A stretch of DNA of 55,891 bases, taken from NCBI GenBank assembly GCA_015654745.1, contig JAATGH010000103.1, positions 1-55,891 of the forward strand. Direction: 5' to 3'. The notes below the pieces were generated by a model. The model made no database searches and was not told where the DNA came from. It worked only from the letters and a program-made list of their open reading frames with translations. A program made the position numbers and the translations under genes. Position 1 is the first letter of the stretch, and every line of letters begins with the position of its first letter. Of the stretch, positions 36,996 through 45,286 are shown piece after piece. The DNA is from Enterobacterales bacterium (GTDB taxonomy: Bacteria; Pseudomonadota; Gammaproteobacteria; Enterobacterales; Enterobacteriaceae).

Positions 36996-37332
36996 GCATA
37001 TTCATTGGTTATGTTTACCGCCTCAATGCTGATAAAATTTAATCATTGTCCTAATAATTTGCCGACTATCAGCGACATTATTAATGGTCACAAACGAGTA
37101 ATATATATTTATTGGCCTTGTTGGCCGGTCAAGCAAAGGGTGTCATTAACTTAATTTATAAATTTCTCACCTGGCAGGGCTGCTTTTAGCCCCACATAGC
37201 CGGATGTAGACTGCGTCTGCATTACCGTCAGAGTAACATCGAGTCACTAAAATACAGGCCACATAATTTCCTGTCATTGGTCATCATGGCAATTACTGTA
37301 TTTTTTATTTCATCAAAACCGTCCTAATCTTA
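36996..37332. other. Non-coding stretch between ERIC element and PTS IIC terminator
   Basis: About 340 AT-rich bases. I see no coding frame with a start signal and no structured element; presumably the relic of earlier sequence or upstream region of the porin gene. Confidence 0.4.
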
Positions 37333-37357
37333 ATTAAAGGCGATCATCGCCTTTAAT
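37333..37357 (-). terminator. Terminator-like hairpin downstream of the PTS IIC gene
   Basis: ATTAAAGGCGA (37333-37343) pairs perfectly with TCGCCTTTAAT (37347-37357) around a three-base loop, 59 bases past the IIC stop codon. On the minus strand the 3' side ends TTTAAT with further T-rich sequence, fitting an intrinsic terminator. Confidence 0.6.
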
Positions 37358-37415
37358 AATTCTGTTACACCTATGTTTATCATTTACAGTAATACATCAT
37401 TACTCCTTAATAGGA

Positions 37416-38747
37416 TCATGAGAGATTAGTGATGGTTTCTGCTCGCGCTGAAAGGCTTAGGTCTTTTTCTTTTACAGTTTTTAATAATGAACGTTCATAA
37501 GCCCGCAGGAACGGCAGGTAAAACAAGCAGGATACCCCCATGCAAATAACGCACATCACCAGCGGGCTGAGAGTCCAATTCGTCGCCCAGGAAGCGCCAA
37601 TCGGCGCGGGCGTAGTCCAGGGTGTGAGGGAAACCACCTGTGCCAGCCAACCTAATCTCGTCGCGCCGTAAGCTAAAACGGCGTTGACCATGGGCACGCA
37701 AATAAACGGAATAAACAGCATAGGATTCATGATAATCGGCGCACCGAATAAAATAGGTTCGTTGATATTAAAAAAGCTCGGCACAATGCCCATTTTACCT
37801 ATGGTGCGCAGGTGGGCGACCTTGCTGCACAGCAGCAGGAAAACCAACGGCAGCGTTGATCCCACACCGCCAATTAACAGGTAGTGATCCCAAAAACCCT
37901 GCAGGTAGATATGCGGTAACGTCGCTCCCGCAGCCAGTGCGGCCTGGTTTGCAGCCAGGTTGGCCATCCAGAACGGATTCATGATGCCAGTGACAATCAG
38001 CGAGCCATGAATGCCGGAGAACCAAAAAATTTGGCACAGCAATACCGATAGCAAAATCGCCGGTAATGAATCAGACGCGGAAACCAGCGGTGCCAATAAA
38101 TGCATGATCGCTTCGGGAATAATCATGCCGGTGCGTGCTTCTATAAATAAATTTAGCGGATGCAACGTGGCGATAATCACCAGTACCGGGATCAAAATTT
38201 CAAAGGAGCGAGCCACACCTGTCGGTACTTCTTTCGGCAGGCGAATAGTAATCTTAAACTGCTTGAGCGCGGCATAGACATGGGTGGAATAAATAGAGGT
38301 AATGATGGCGGTAAAAATGCCTTGCCCAGAAAGATACTCGGTTGAGATGTGCTTATCGGCATAAGGCGCAGCGACGATGATAAATGCCATAAACGCCAGC
38401 AGCCCCGCCATTACGGGCTCTAAATTTAGCTGCCGTCCCAAGCTTGCGCCAATTCCTATAGAAATAAAAAATGTCATCACCCCCATGCTTAGTTGAAAAG
38501 GCAACATCAACTGTTCGCGGTAGGTTTGTGAAAAATCCAGCCATGCCCGAGCGAACCCGACGGTAGTATCGGAGGAAAAAGGGGGGAAAATAAACACCAG
38601 CATAAATGAGCCGATGATCATAAAGGGCAGCGCGGCGGTAAAACCATCACGGATGGCGATGACGTATTTTTGCCGCCCCAAGCGCCCGGCAAGTGGGGTG
38701 ATAGACTGTTCAATAACAGTAATCATTGATTGATATAGCGAAGCCAT
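37416..38747 (-). CDS. PTS cellobiose/lactose-type IIC permease
   Basis: A 443-residue polytopic permease of the lactose/cellobiose (Lac) PTS family. It transports and, with its IIB and IIA partners, phosphorylates a disaccharide. Visible family features: N-terminal GRLGRQKYVIAIRDGFTAAL, PFMIIGSFMLVFIFPPF, the substrate loop WFSGIHGSLI, and the IIC signature FFNINEPILFGAPIIMNPML. About ten hydrophobic segments. AAAGGTG precedes the ATG. No IIA or IIB gene is within the window near it, so partners must be encoded elsewhere. A divergent LacI-type gene with candidate operators lies upstream; a 51-codon frame ends 12 bases before the start. Confidence 0.9.
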   Translation of the reverse strand: MASLYQSMITVIEQSITPLAGRLGRQKYVIAIRDGFTAALPFMIIGSFMLVFIFPPFSSDTTVGFARAWLDFSQTYREQLMLPFQLSMGVMTFFISIGIGASLGRQLNLEPVMAGLLAFMAFIIVAAPYADKHISTEYLSGQGIFTAIITSIYSTHVYAALKQFKITIRLPKEVPTGVARSFEILIPVLVIIATLHPLNLFIEARTGMIIPEAIMHLLAPLVSASDSLPAILLSVLLCQIFWFSGIHGSLIVTGIMNPFWMANLAANQAALAAGATLPHIYLQGFWDHYLLIGGVGSTLPLVFLLLCSKVAHLRTIGKMGIVPSFFNINEPILFGAPIIMNPMLFIPFICVPMVNAVLAYGATRLGWLAQVVSLTPWTTPAPIGASWATNWTLSPLVMCVICMGVSCLFYLPFLRAYERSLLKTVKEKDLSLSARAETITNLS

Positions 38748-38759
38748 GTAAACACCTTT

Positions 38760-38915
38760 TTAGTTAATCGCCTTGTTAAGCGACAGAACCGGATCCCGTA
38801 CCTGTTCGCCACGCTGCGTACCATAGTCCATCGGGTTTCTCGGCTGAGCGAAGCAGCCGTGAGCCGCGGTGATAGTTGCGATCGGCATATTCTCATTGTA
38901 ATGACCGGTGGACAT
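38760..38915 (-). CDS. Possible 51-residue ORF directly upstream of the PTS IIC gene
   Basis: On the minus strand an ATG at 38915 opens 51 codons ending in TAA at 38760, 12 bases before the IIC start, so the last codons lie just ahead of its ribosome-binding site. The frame is closed by a stop 24 bases above the ATG. The peptide (MSTGHYNENMPIATITAAHG at its start, ending LSLNKAIN) looks like protein-coding sequence in codon choice, but I do not recognise it. It could be a small gene, a leader peptide, or the C-terminal remnant of a lost sugar gene. Confidence 0.35.
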   Translation of the reverse strand: MSTGHYNENMPIATITAAHGCFAQPRNPMDYGTQRGEQVRDPVLSLNKAIN

Positions 38916-38999
38916 CCCGAGGGACTCACCCGCAGATTCTTACCCTTTCTCGGCCGCCCACAAGTGTAAAAAAATATTGCGAAAATGATTTGATACCAT

Positions 39000-39017
39000 A
39001 TGGAAACCGTTTTCCAT
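39000..39017. promoter_or_regulatory. LacI-type operator candidate O1
   Basis: ATGGAAACCGTTTTCCAT is an 18-bp near-perfect palindrome (16 of 18 positions pair) centred on CG, the layout of LacI/GalR-family operators. It lies in the region between the IIC gene and the divergent LacI-type gene and shares its first ten bases with O2. Confidence 0.65.
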
Positions 39018-39126
39018 CTTAAGGGTGCAGATCTGTGACACGCCTCAAAAAGCAGGCTTTAAAGGGATTATTTCTTGGACGACCATCACATATTCCCGTG
39101 CATGAATAGCTATTTTTGACGTCGAA

Positions 39127-39144
39127 TGGATATTCGGTTTCCAT
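39127..39144. promoter_or_regulatory. LacI-type operator candidate O2
   Basis: CGGTTTCCAT at 39135-39144 is the exact reverse complement of the left half of O1; the other half (TGGATATT) is weaker. It lies about 98 bases ahead of the LacI-type gene and 127 bases from O1, suggesting autoregulation and possible looping. Confidence 0.55.
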
Positions 39145-39241
39145 GTAAAATTTTAGCGGTTATACTGCTCATGGCGACCACATTAGCCATAGCCGTATTG
39201 GGGATTTAAGGGCTGGCACTCAGGCCTGCTAGGGGAAAATG

Positions 39242-40198
39242 ATGTCAACTATCAATGATGTGTCGCGTTTGTCTGGCGTGTCTAAAGCCACTGTATCACG
39301 GGTATTAAGCGGTTCGCGGGGTGTGAAAGAGGCGAGTCGTCTGGCTGTGCTCAAAGCCGTTGGCGAACTCAACTACCGGCCAAATGTCATTGCGCAATCT
39401 TTATTAAGCCAGTCAACCGGTTGTATTGGGGTTATTTGTGCTCAAGAGAACATCAACCAGACCACCGGTTATCTTTATGCCCTTGAGAAACATCTCAGCC
39501 AGAATCAAAAACACCTACTGCTGCGCTTTGCCAATAATAAGGCAGACGTTATACGCGCATTTGAAGAACTGACCTGTGGCCTATGCGATGATGTATTGAT
39601 TATTGGCGCCCGTTTTCCACTGAATATCTCGCATGAAAATCTGGTTCTGGTTGATTGCATGGATGTAGACACCGGTAACTGTATCCAGTTTGATTATGCT
39701 TTTGCCGCGGAAACAGCCTGTAATTACCTGATAAAACAAGGTAGGAGGCAAATCGCCTTAATCAATCCCGACTCCAGGGGGTGTCTGGAGCAGGTGCTGT
39801 TCGGGTATAAGCTTGCGCTCGAGAATAATTTTTTACCCTTTAACCGTAACCTGGTGGTGACGGATACCTCCTCTTCATCGGTTGCAGTGCAAGTGCTGCT
39901 CAATAATAGCACCGCACTGAAATTCAACGCATTACTGGTGGCCGATGAGCAAGAAGCACAACGGGTCATAACGCAACTCCAGGCGTTTAATAAATCGGTG
40001 CCTGGCGATGTCATGGTATTTAGCCTAGCCGGATCGCTAAATTTACCAGGGATTCCACCCATACCCGCCATCGAATACTCAATGGATGCGATGGCGGCAA
40101 GAATAGTGGCCTGGCTTAACGAAAAAACCAAAAGCGTACTGGGCTCATATGTATTGCGTGGGGATCTGATCGTAGCGAATTCCCCCATGAGGAAGTGA
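39242..40198 (+). CDS. LacI-family transcriptional repressor
   Basis: A 318-residue regulator. Residues 1-55 form the LacI DNA-binding head: MSTINDVSRLSGVSKATVSR followed by VLSGSRGVKEASRLAVLKAV and the hinge NYRPNVIAQSL. The remainder is a sugar-binding periplasmic-protein-like domain. It resembles AscG/BglG-locus LacI repressors of beta-glucoside genes but is not an obvious orthologue. Of the two adjacent ATGs (39239 and 39242) the second is better spaced from AGGGG. Divergent from the IIC gene, with two palindromic sites between them, so it most likely represses the IIC (and perhaps porin) gene until the sugar is present. Confidence 0.88.
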   Translation: MSTINDVSRLSGVSKATVSRVLSGSRGVKEASRLAVLKAVGELNYRPNVIAQSLLSQSTGCIGVICAQENINQTTGYLYALEKHLSQNQKHLLLRFANNKADVIRAFEELTCGLCDDVLIIGARFPLNISHENLVLVDCMDVDTGNCIQFDYAFAAETACNYLIKQGRRQIALINPDSRGCLEQVLFGYKLALENNFLPFNRNLVVTDTSSSSVAVQVLLNNSTALKFNALLVADEQEAQRVITQLQAFNKSVPGDVMVFSLAGSLNLPGIPPIPAIEYSMDAMAARIVAWLNEKTKSVLGSYVLRGDLIVANSPMRK

Positions 40199-40257
40199 TC
40201 TCTCCCCTATCGCCAGGCATACCTGCGGCAATCCGCTGGAATGCGTTGGGTAACGGA

Positions 40258-41259
40258 TCAAAACCCTTCCAGCACCACCTTGCCCTGTGAACGACCGCTT
40301 TCGATAAAAGCATGTGCGCGCCGCAGGTTTTCAGCATTGATTTTACCGTAATGATTGCCGGTGGTGGTACGCAGCGTGCCGTCCTCAATCAGGCGACGAA
40401 TACTTTCCAGGATCTCGTGCTGGCGCGCCATATCCTTGGTCTGGAATAACGAACGGGTAAACATCAACTCCCAATGCAGCGAGATCGCTTTGCGTTTGAG
40501 CACAACCGCGTCCAGCGTATCCGGGTCATCAATCACGGCAAGGCGTCCCTGCGGGGCCAGGGCGTCAACGATATCCTGATAATGTTGCGCGGTATGCGTC
40601 AGGCTGGCGACATAACGCACTTGGGAAACACCAATGTCCCGCAGCCCATCCATCAGCGGACGCGAGTGGTCGATGACGTCGTGGGCACCCAGGTTGCGCA
40701 CCCAATCCGCCGTTTCCGGGCGCGAAGCGGTACCGATAACCCGAAGCCCCGTTAATCGGCGGGCAAGTTGGATCAACATGGAGCCCACGCCGCCAGCCGC
40801 TCCGATAATCAGCAGTGCATCACCCTCGCCGTCTTTAACCTCGAGCCGGTCAAACAGCAATTCCCACGCGGTTAACGACGTGAGCGGCAGGGCGGCGGCA
40901 TCGGCGTCGCTGAGCGAAGCCGGTTTATGCCCGGCAATACGTTCATCCACCAACCCATATTCAGCATTGGAACCTGGCCGGATAAGGGATCCGGCGTAAA
41001 AAACGTCATCGCCCGGTTTAAACAGCGTAACCTTTTCACCTATCGCCGCGACCGTGCCGACGGCATCCCAACCCAAAATACGCGGCCCATCCGTCGGCGC
41101 ACCGGCTCGCACCTTGGTGTCCACCGGGTTAACGGAAATTGCCCGGATGTTAACCAGCAAATCAAAAGCGCCCGGCTGCGGCTGCGGCAGTTCAATATCA
41201 TATAATGATTGTGGATCTGAAATGGGCAAACCATTCTGGCTGTAGACAACGGCTTTCAT
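40258..41259 (-). CDS. Zinc-type alcohol dehydrogenase / quinone oxidoreductase family protein
   Basis: A 333-residue MDR-superfamily oxidoreductase of the zinc-binding-alcohol-dehydrogenase-like subgroup that lacks the usual zinc cysteines. It has the GroES-like N-terminal domain (ISVNPVDTKVRAGAP, GWDAVGTVAAIGEKVTLFKP) and the NADPH-binding Rossmann segment IIGAAGGVGSMLIQLARRL. Related enzymes reduce quinones or reactive enones. AAGGAG precedes the ATG by nine bases. It is divergent from a LysR gene, the usual control arrangement for such detoxifying reductases. Confidence 0.85.
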   Translation of the reverse strand: MKAVVYSQNGLPISDPQSLYDIELPQPQPGAFDLLVNIRAISVNPVDTKVRAGAPTDGPRILGWDAVGTVAAIGEKVTLFKPGDDVFYAGSLIRPGSNAEYGLVDERIAGHKPASLSDADAAALPLTSLTAWELLFDRLEVKDGEGDALLIIGAAGGVGSMLIQLARRLTGLRVIGTASRPETADWVRNLGAHDVIDHSRPLMDGLRDIGVSQVRYVASLTHTAQHYQDIVDALAPQGRLAVIDDPDTLDAVVLKRKAISLHWELMFTRSLFQTKDMARQHEILESIRRLIEDGTLRTTTGNHYGKINAENLRRAHAFIESGRSQGKVVLEGF

Positions 41260-41475
41260 TTATCGAAACTCCTTACTTTAGCTATCTGCAATATGAAAAA
41301 TGATGGGGACAGGGATGTTTGGGCACCGGGCCCACCGCCACCAAAAGAGTAAAACGTCTATGCTGGTCAGTATAGGCGCGCAAAAGAGCAGGACTTTATC
41401 TCCCCGAGTGAAAATGGTGCCTATTTTGCCGTTAAACAGATACATTCAACTATTGCCGTCACTGCGAAAACGCCT

Positions 41476-42393
41476 ATGGTTCGTCTGGAAGATGTCACAC
41501 TATTTGTCCGTTCCGCCGCCTTAGGCAGCTTTTCCAATGCCGCCCGTGAAGCCGGGGTGTTGCCTGGGCAGGTGAGTGCCGCGGTACTCCGGCTTGAGCG
41601 TGAACTGGATAAACGCCTGTTTGCCCGCTCGACGCGCAGCCTGCGCCTCACCGCGGAGGGCGAGAAATATCTTCCCTTCGCCCAAGAGATGCTGGCGGTG
41701 GTCAGGGCCGGGGAAGATAGTCTGCATGAAAATGAGGAGATACAGGGCGAGCTGAAAATGGCCATTCCGTCCGATATCGGTCGCAATGTGCTACTTCCGC
41801 TGATCACCGCTTTTTGTGAACAACACCCTAAGGTATCCCTCAGGCTTTTTTTGTCCGATCGGGTAAGCGACGTGTTTCGCGACCCGGTGGACGTGGCTAT
41901 CCGTTACGGCATACTGGATAATGGCAGCTACGTGGCGTTGCCGCTTGCTGAAAATAACCGTCGCGTTCTGGTCGCGTCCCCTGCCTACTTGGCAAAATAC
42001 GGATCGCCTCAACGGCTTGACGATTTGGTATCACATCATTGCCTGCTTTACGCATTGAATGGTCATGCTTATGATAAATGGACGTTTCCGCAGCGGGGTA
42101 TTAATCGACAAATTAGCGTCGGCAGCCGATTGTCGTGCGATGATGCCGACGTCGCGCGCCGCTGGGCAGTGGCGGGCATGGGCATTGTTTATAAATCCTG
42201 GATCGATGTCTGCGCGGACGTGCTGGCCGGCAGATTAAAAGTGCTGTTGCCGGAACAGCCAGGCGAGGCCGCCCCGCTACACCTCATTTGCCCCCATCGT
42301 AAGCAGTTCTCTCCCGCCATACGGCAACTGCATGCTATGCTTCGGGACCATCTGCAGCATATAACCGGTTTGATGCGGACCCCACCCGCATGA
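41476..42393 (+). CDS. LysR-type transcriptional regulator
   Basis: A 305-residue regulator with an N-terminal winged helix (MVRLEDVTLFVRSAALGSFS then NAAREAGVLPGQVSAAVLRL) and a C-terminal effector domain. It belongs to the large CrgA-type LysR group. It is divergent from the quinone-oxidoreductase-like gene with a 216-base gap, so it is the probable regulator of that gene. I could not place a T-N11-A operator confidently. Confidence 0.85.
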   Translation: MVRLEDVTLFVRSAALGSFSNAAREAGVLPGQVSAAVLRLERELDKRLFARSTRSLRLTAEGEKYLPFAQEMLAVVRAGEDSLHENEEIQGELKMAIPSDIGRNVLLPLITAFCEQHPKVSLRLFLSDRVSDVFRDPVDVAIRYGILDNGSYVALPLAENNRRVLVASPAYLAKYGSPQRLDDLVSHHCLLYALNGHAYDKWTFPQRGINRQISVGSRLSCDDADVARRWAVAGMGIVYKSWIDVCADVLAGRLKVLLPEQPGEAAPLHLICPHRKQFSPAIRQLHAMLRDHLQHITGLMRTPPA

Positions 42394-42599
42394 CGAAAAT
42401 AGTGGCTTATTGCTCCTTCGTCTAACGCTAAATACCTTTCTGCGCTAATCATCACACGTATAGCCTGCCCGGCATCGCGTGATGGCCTCCTGCTCCGCCA
42501 TAAAAAGTACATATTCTCCATGAATAATACCTAATAATACGACGGTCTCAAACCTTCCCAACACATCCATATATTTATGCGGTCAATCAGGGGGTGATG

Positions 42600-44213
42600 A
42601 TGAGTGATAATGGCGCTGTTCAGCAGGATCTTGCCAGCATGAGTGGCAGACAGAAAATTTATAAAAAAAACAGTCGATTATCGATAGTCTTATTTATCTT
42701 ATTACTTGTGATAGGTATCGCGTTTACCAGTGTCAATTTGTTTAACGACGTCTCAGACGCTGGAGCACGATATACCAGTTACGTCCCTTTTTTATTACTT
42801 GGACTCGCGCTGTTAATCGCTTTGGGCTTTGAGTTTGTCAATGGATTCCATGATACCGCTAATGCCGTAGCAACCGTGATATATACCAACTCATTATCAC
42901 CGATGGTCGCCGTAGTCTGGTCAGGACTGTTTAATTTCCTAGGGGTGCTTTTGTCCAGCGGCGTAGTGGCATTCGGTATCATCTCATTGCTTCCGGTGGA
43001 ATTGATTCTGCAGGCGGGTACCGGCAGCGGCTTTGCGATGGTTTATGCCTTATTGTTTTCAGCCATCATTTGGAATCTTGGTACGTGGTGGTTAGGCCTG
43101 CCGGCATCTTCATCCCACACGTTAATAGGCTCCATTATCGGCGTGGGCGTGGCTAATGCGCTAATCCACGGTCGCAACGGCACCAGCGGGGTTGACTGGG
43201 ATCAGGCCGTAAAGATCGGTTACTCTTTGCTGCTGTCACCGGTGCTTGGTTTTGTGTTTGCGGCGCTGCTGCTGTTAGTTTTAAAAGCGCTGGTTAAAAA
43301 TCGTGAGCTTTACAGCGCGCCCGAAGGCAATGCGCCTGCGCCGCTATGGATAAGAGGCCTGCTTATCTTAACCTGTACCGGAGTCTCCTTTGCCCACGGC
43401 TCCAACGACGGTCAAAAAGGGATGGGGCTTATTATGCTGATCCTGGTCGGCACCATGCCCATTGCCTATGCGTTGAACCGCTCAATGCCGCCGGAACAAA
43501 TACCTCGCGTAACCGCACTGGCCGTGGTAACCAAACAGGATTTACTGCGCCAATTTCCGATTAGCGGTACTCAACCGGCCACCCGCGATGTCTTGACCGG
43601 TTATGTCCAAACCAGCACGTTAACGCCAGCCGTTATCCCGGCGCTCGCCAACCTTATTGGCACCATAGGTATAGAACTCAAACAATACGGTTCAGTGGAT
43701 AACATTCCGGCCCAATCCGTATCGAATACCCGTAACGATATGTATTTAGCCTCGGAGGCTATCAAGCGTGTGAAAGCGGACACTCAACTCCATTTGTCCC
43801 AGGACTCACAACGCAACCTGGCCGCCTTGAAAAACGATCTCGACAGTGCCACACGTTTCATCCCGTTTTGGGTAAAAGTAGTGGTAGCGATCGCACTCGG
43901 CCTTGGCACCATGGTGGGATGGCGACGCATCGTGATCACGGTTGGGGAAAAGATCGGTAAAACGCATCTCACCTACGCACAGGGGGCCAGCGCTGAACTG
44001 GTTGCCATGACCACCATCGGCGCCGCGGATATTTTTGGCCTGCCGGTGTCCACTACGCATGTTCTCTCGTCCGGCGTCGCCGGGACAATGGCCGCCAACC
44101 GATCCGGCCTACAGATGGGCACGCTGCGCAATCTGCTTATGGCCTGGGTATTAACTCTACCGGCCTCTATCCTGCTTTCCGCCGGACTGTATTGGGTTTT
44201 TAACCATTTCTAG
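42600..44213 (+). CDS. Second PiT-family inorganic phosphate transporter
   Basis: A 537-residue phosphate permease. It has an N-terminal extension with an additional membrane helix (about residues 28-48) not present in PitA, then the two PiT signatures [18 protein letters not shown] and [32 protein letters not shown] and the mirrored [18 protein letters not shown]. The central loop differs from PitA at 17955. Three starts are adjacent (GTG 42594, ATG 42597, ATG 42600); GGGGG at 42590-42594 is best spaced from the last. A PPK2 gene follows 24 bases downstream, so imported phosphate and polyphosphate metabolism are probably linked. Confidence 0.92.
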   Translation: MSDNGAVQQDLASMSGRQKIYKKNSRLSIVLFILLLVIGIAFTSVNLFNDVSDAGARYTSYVPFLLLGLALLIALGFEFVNGFHDTANAVATVIYTNSLSPMVAVVWSGLFNFLGVLLSSGVVAFGIISLLPVELILQAGTGSGFAMVYALLFSAIIWNLGTWWLGLPASSSHTLIGSIIGVGVANALIHGRNGTSGVDWDQAVKIGYSLLLSPVLGFVFAALLLLVLKALVKNRELYSAPEGNAPAPLWIRGLLILTCTGVSFAHGSNDGQKGMGLIMLILVGTMPIAYALNRSMPPEQIPRVTALAVVTKQDLLRQFPISGTQPATRDVLTGYVQTSTLTPAVIPALANLIGTIGIELKQYGSVDNIPAQSVSNTRNDMYLASEAIKRVKADTQLHLSQDSQRNLAALKNDLDSATRFIPFWVKVVVAIALGLGTMVGWRRIVITVGEKIGKTHLTYAQGASAELVAMTTIGAADIFGLPVSTTHVLSSGVAGTMAANRSGLQMGTLRNLLMAWVLTLPASILLSAGLYWVFNHF

Positions 44214-44237
44214 TAGCCCACCATGAAGGAATACCCT

Positions 44238-45161
44238 ATGTCATCGAGGCAAGAACCTGGCGAAAACGCTGTCGCGTCAATCGATCAGCGTCTGTTGCAG
44301 GAGTTTTACGACAGCTATGATGAAGAGCTGGAAATGGAACTGGATGACCAACGATTATATGGTGATGACGTTTCGACGAGCTCACACAAAGCCTGGCGGC
44401 GACTGTATTTTCGGGAGCTGATCCGTCTGCAGGGGGAACTGGTCAAATTACAGGACTGGATCATGCGAACAGGCCATCGATTGGTTATCGTGTTTGAAGG
44501 TCGCGACGCCGCAGGTAAAGGGGGGGTGATCAAGCGTATCACTCAACGCCTTAATCCACGCACCTGCCGGGTTGCTGCATTACCGGCACCGAACGATCGC
44601 GAGCGTACCCAGTGGTATTTCCAGCGTTATATAGCACACCTGCCGGCAGCCGGAGAAATGGTGCTGTTTGACCGCAGTTGGTATAACCGCGCCGGGGTAG
44701 AAAAAGTGATGGGCTTTTGTAGTGACGCCGAATATGAGGAGTTTTTTCGCAGCGTACCCGAGTTCGAAAAAATGCTGACGCGCAGTGGAATTCAAATTAT
44801 CAAATATTGGTTCTCCATCACCGATCAGGAACAAGAGGCGCGTTTTCTGGCGCGCATCCATGACCCACTTAAACAGTGGAAGCTAAGCCCTATGGATCTG
44901 GAAAGCCGTCAGCGCTGGGAGGATTATACTGAGGCGAAAGAAATTATGCTGGAACGCACACATATTCCGGAAGCACCCTGGTGGGTAGTCCAGGGCGTCG
45001 ATAAGAAAAAAGCCCGACTTAACTGCATTACCCACCTCTTGGATCAAGTGCCTTATACCGCAACGGAAAGCCCGGCCATTGCCCTGCCGTCAAGACAGCA
45101 TCATCCGGACTATCATCGTTCCGAGGTCCCCGCGGATATGTTTGTCCCCGAGAAGTTTTAG
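44238..45161 (+). CDS. ppk2: Polyphosphate kinase 2 (PPK2 family)
   Basis: PPK2 enzymes transfer phosphate between polyphosphate and nucleotides, mostly in the direction of making NTP or NDP. The 307-residue protein has Walker A FEGRDAAGKGGVIKRITQRL, the lid motif LFDRSWYNRAGVEKVMGFC and the Walker-B-like EFEKMLTRSG region; single-domain length places it near class I PPK2. E. coli has only PPK1, so this is an accessory enzyme. The ATG at 44238 has AAGGA seven bases upstream, contained in an overlapping upstream frame from 44223. It is the second gene of the phosphate-transporter operon and ends at a strong terminator. Confidence 0.92.
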   Translation: MSSRQEPGENAVASIDQRLLQEFYDSYDEELEMELDDQRLYGDDVSTSSHKAWRRLYFRELIRLQGELVKLQDWIMRTGHRLVIVFEGRDAAGKGGVIKRITQRLNPRTCRVAALPAPNDRERTQWYFQRYIAHLPAAGEMVLFDRSWYNRAGVEKVMGFCSDAEYEEFFRSVPEFEKMLTRSGIQIIKYWFSITDQEQEARFLARIHDPLKQWKLSPMDLESRQRWEDYTEAKEIMLERTHIPEAPWWVVQGVDKKKARLNCITHLLDQVPYTATESPAIALPSRQHHPDYHRSEVPADMFVPEKF

Positions 45162-45260
45162 ATCTCAACGTATTGATAAATGGATTTGGTGTTCGGCCGT
45201 CCAGGACACTTTGGCGCTAAATTTTTTCAATATCGTCGGTACGTGCCGTCGCCTGGATAT

Positions 45261-45286
45261 CCCCGCCAACCAAGGTTGTGGCGGGG
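45261..45286. terminator. Hairpin between convergent ppk2 and the CorA/ZntB gene
   Basis: CCCCGCCA (45261-45268) pairs with TGGCGGGG (45279-45286) around a ten-base loop. It directly adjoins the stop codon of the minus-strand gene and lies 99 bases after ppk2. Probably a two-way terminator; the T-tract is weak. Confidence 0.6.

Noticed and set aside
42450-42485. Imperfect inverted repeat between the LysR gene and the second Pit gene, considered as terminator or Pho box
   Set aside because: The loop is long, there is no T-tract, and no CTGTCAT-type Pho box halves are present.
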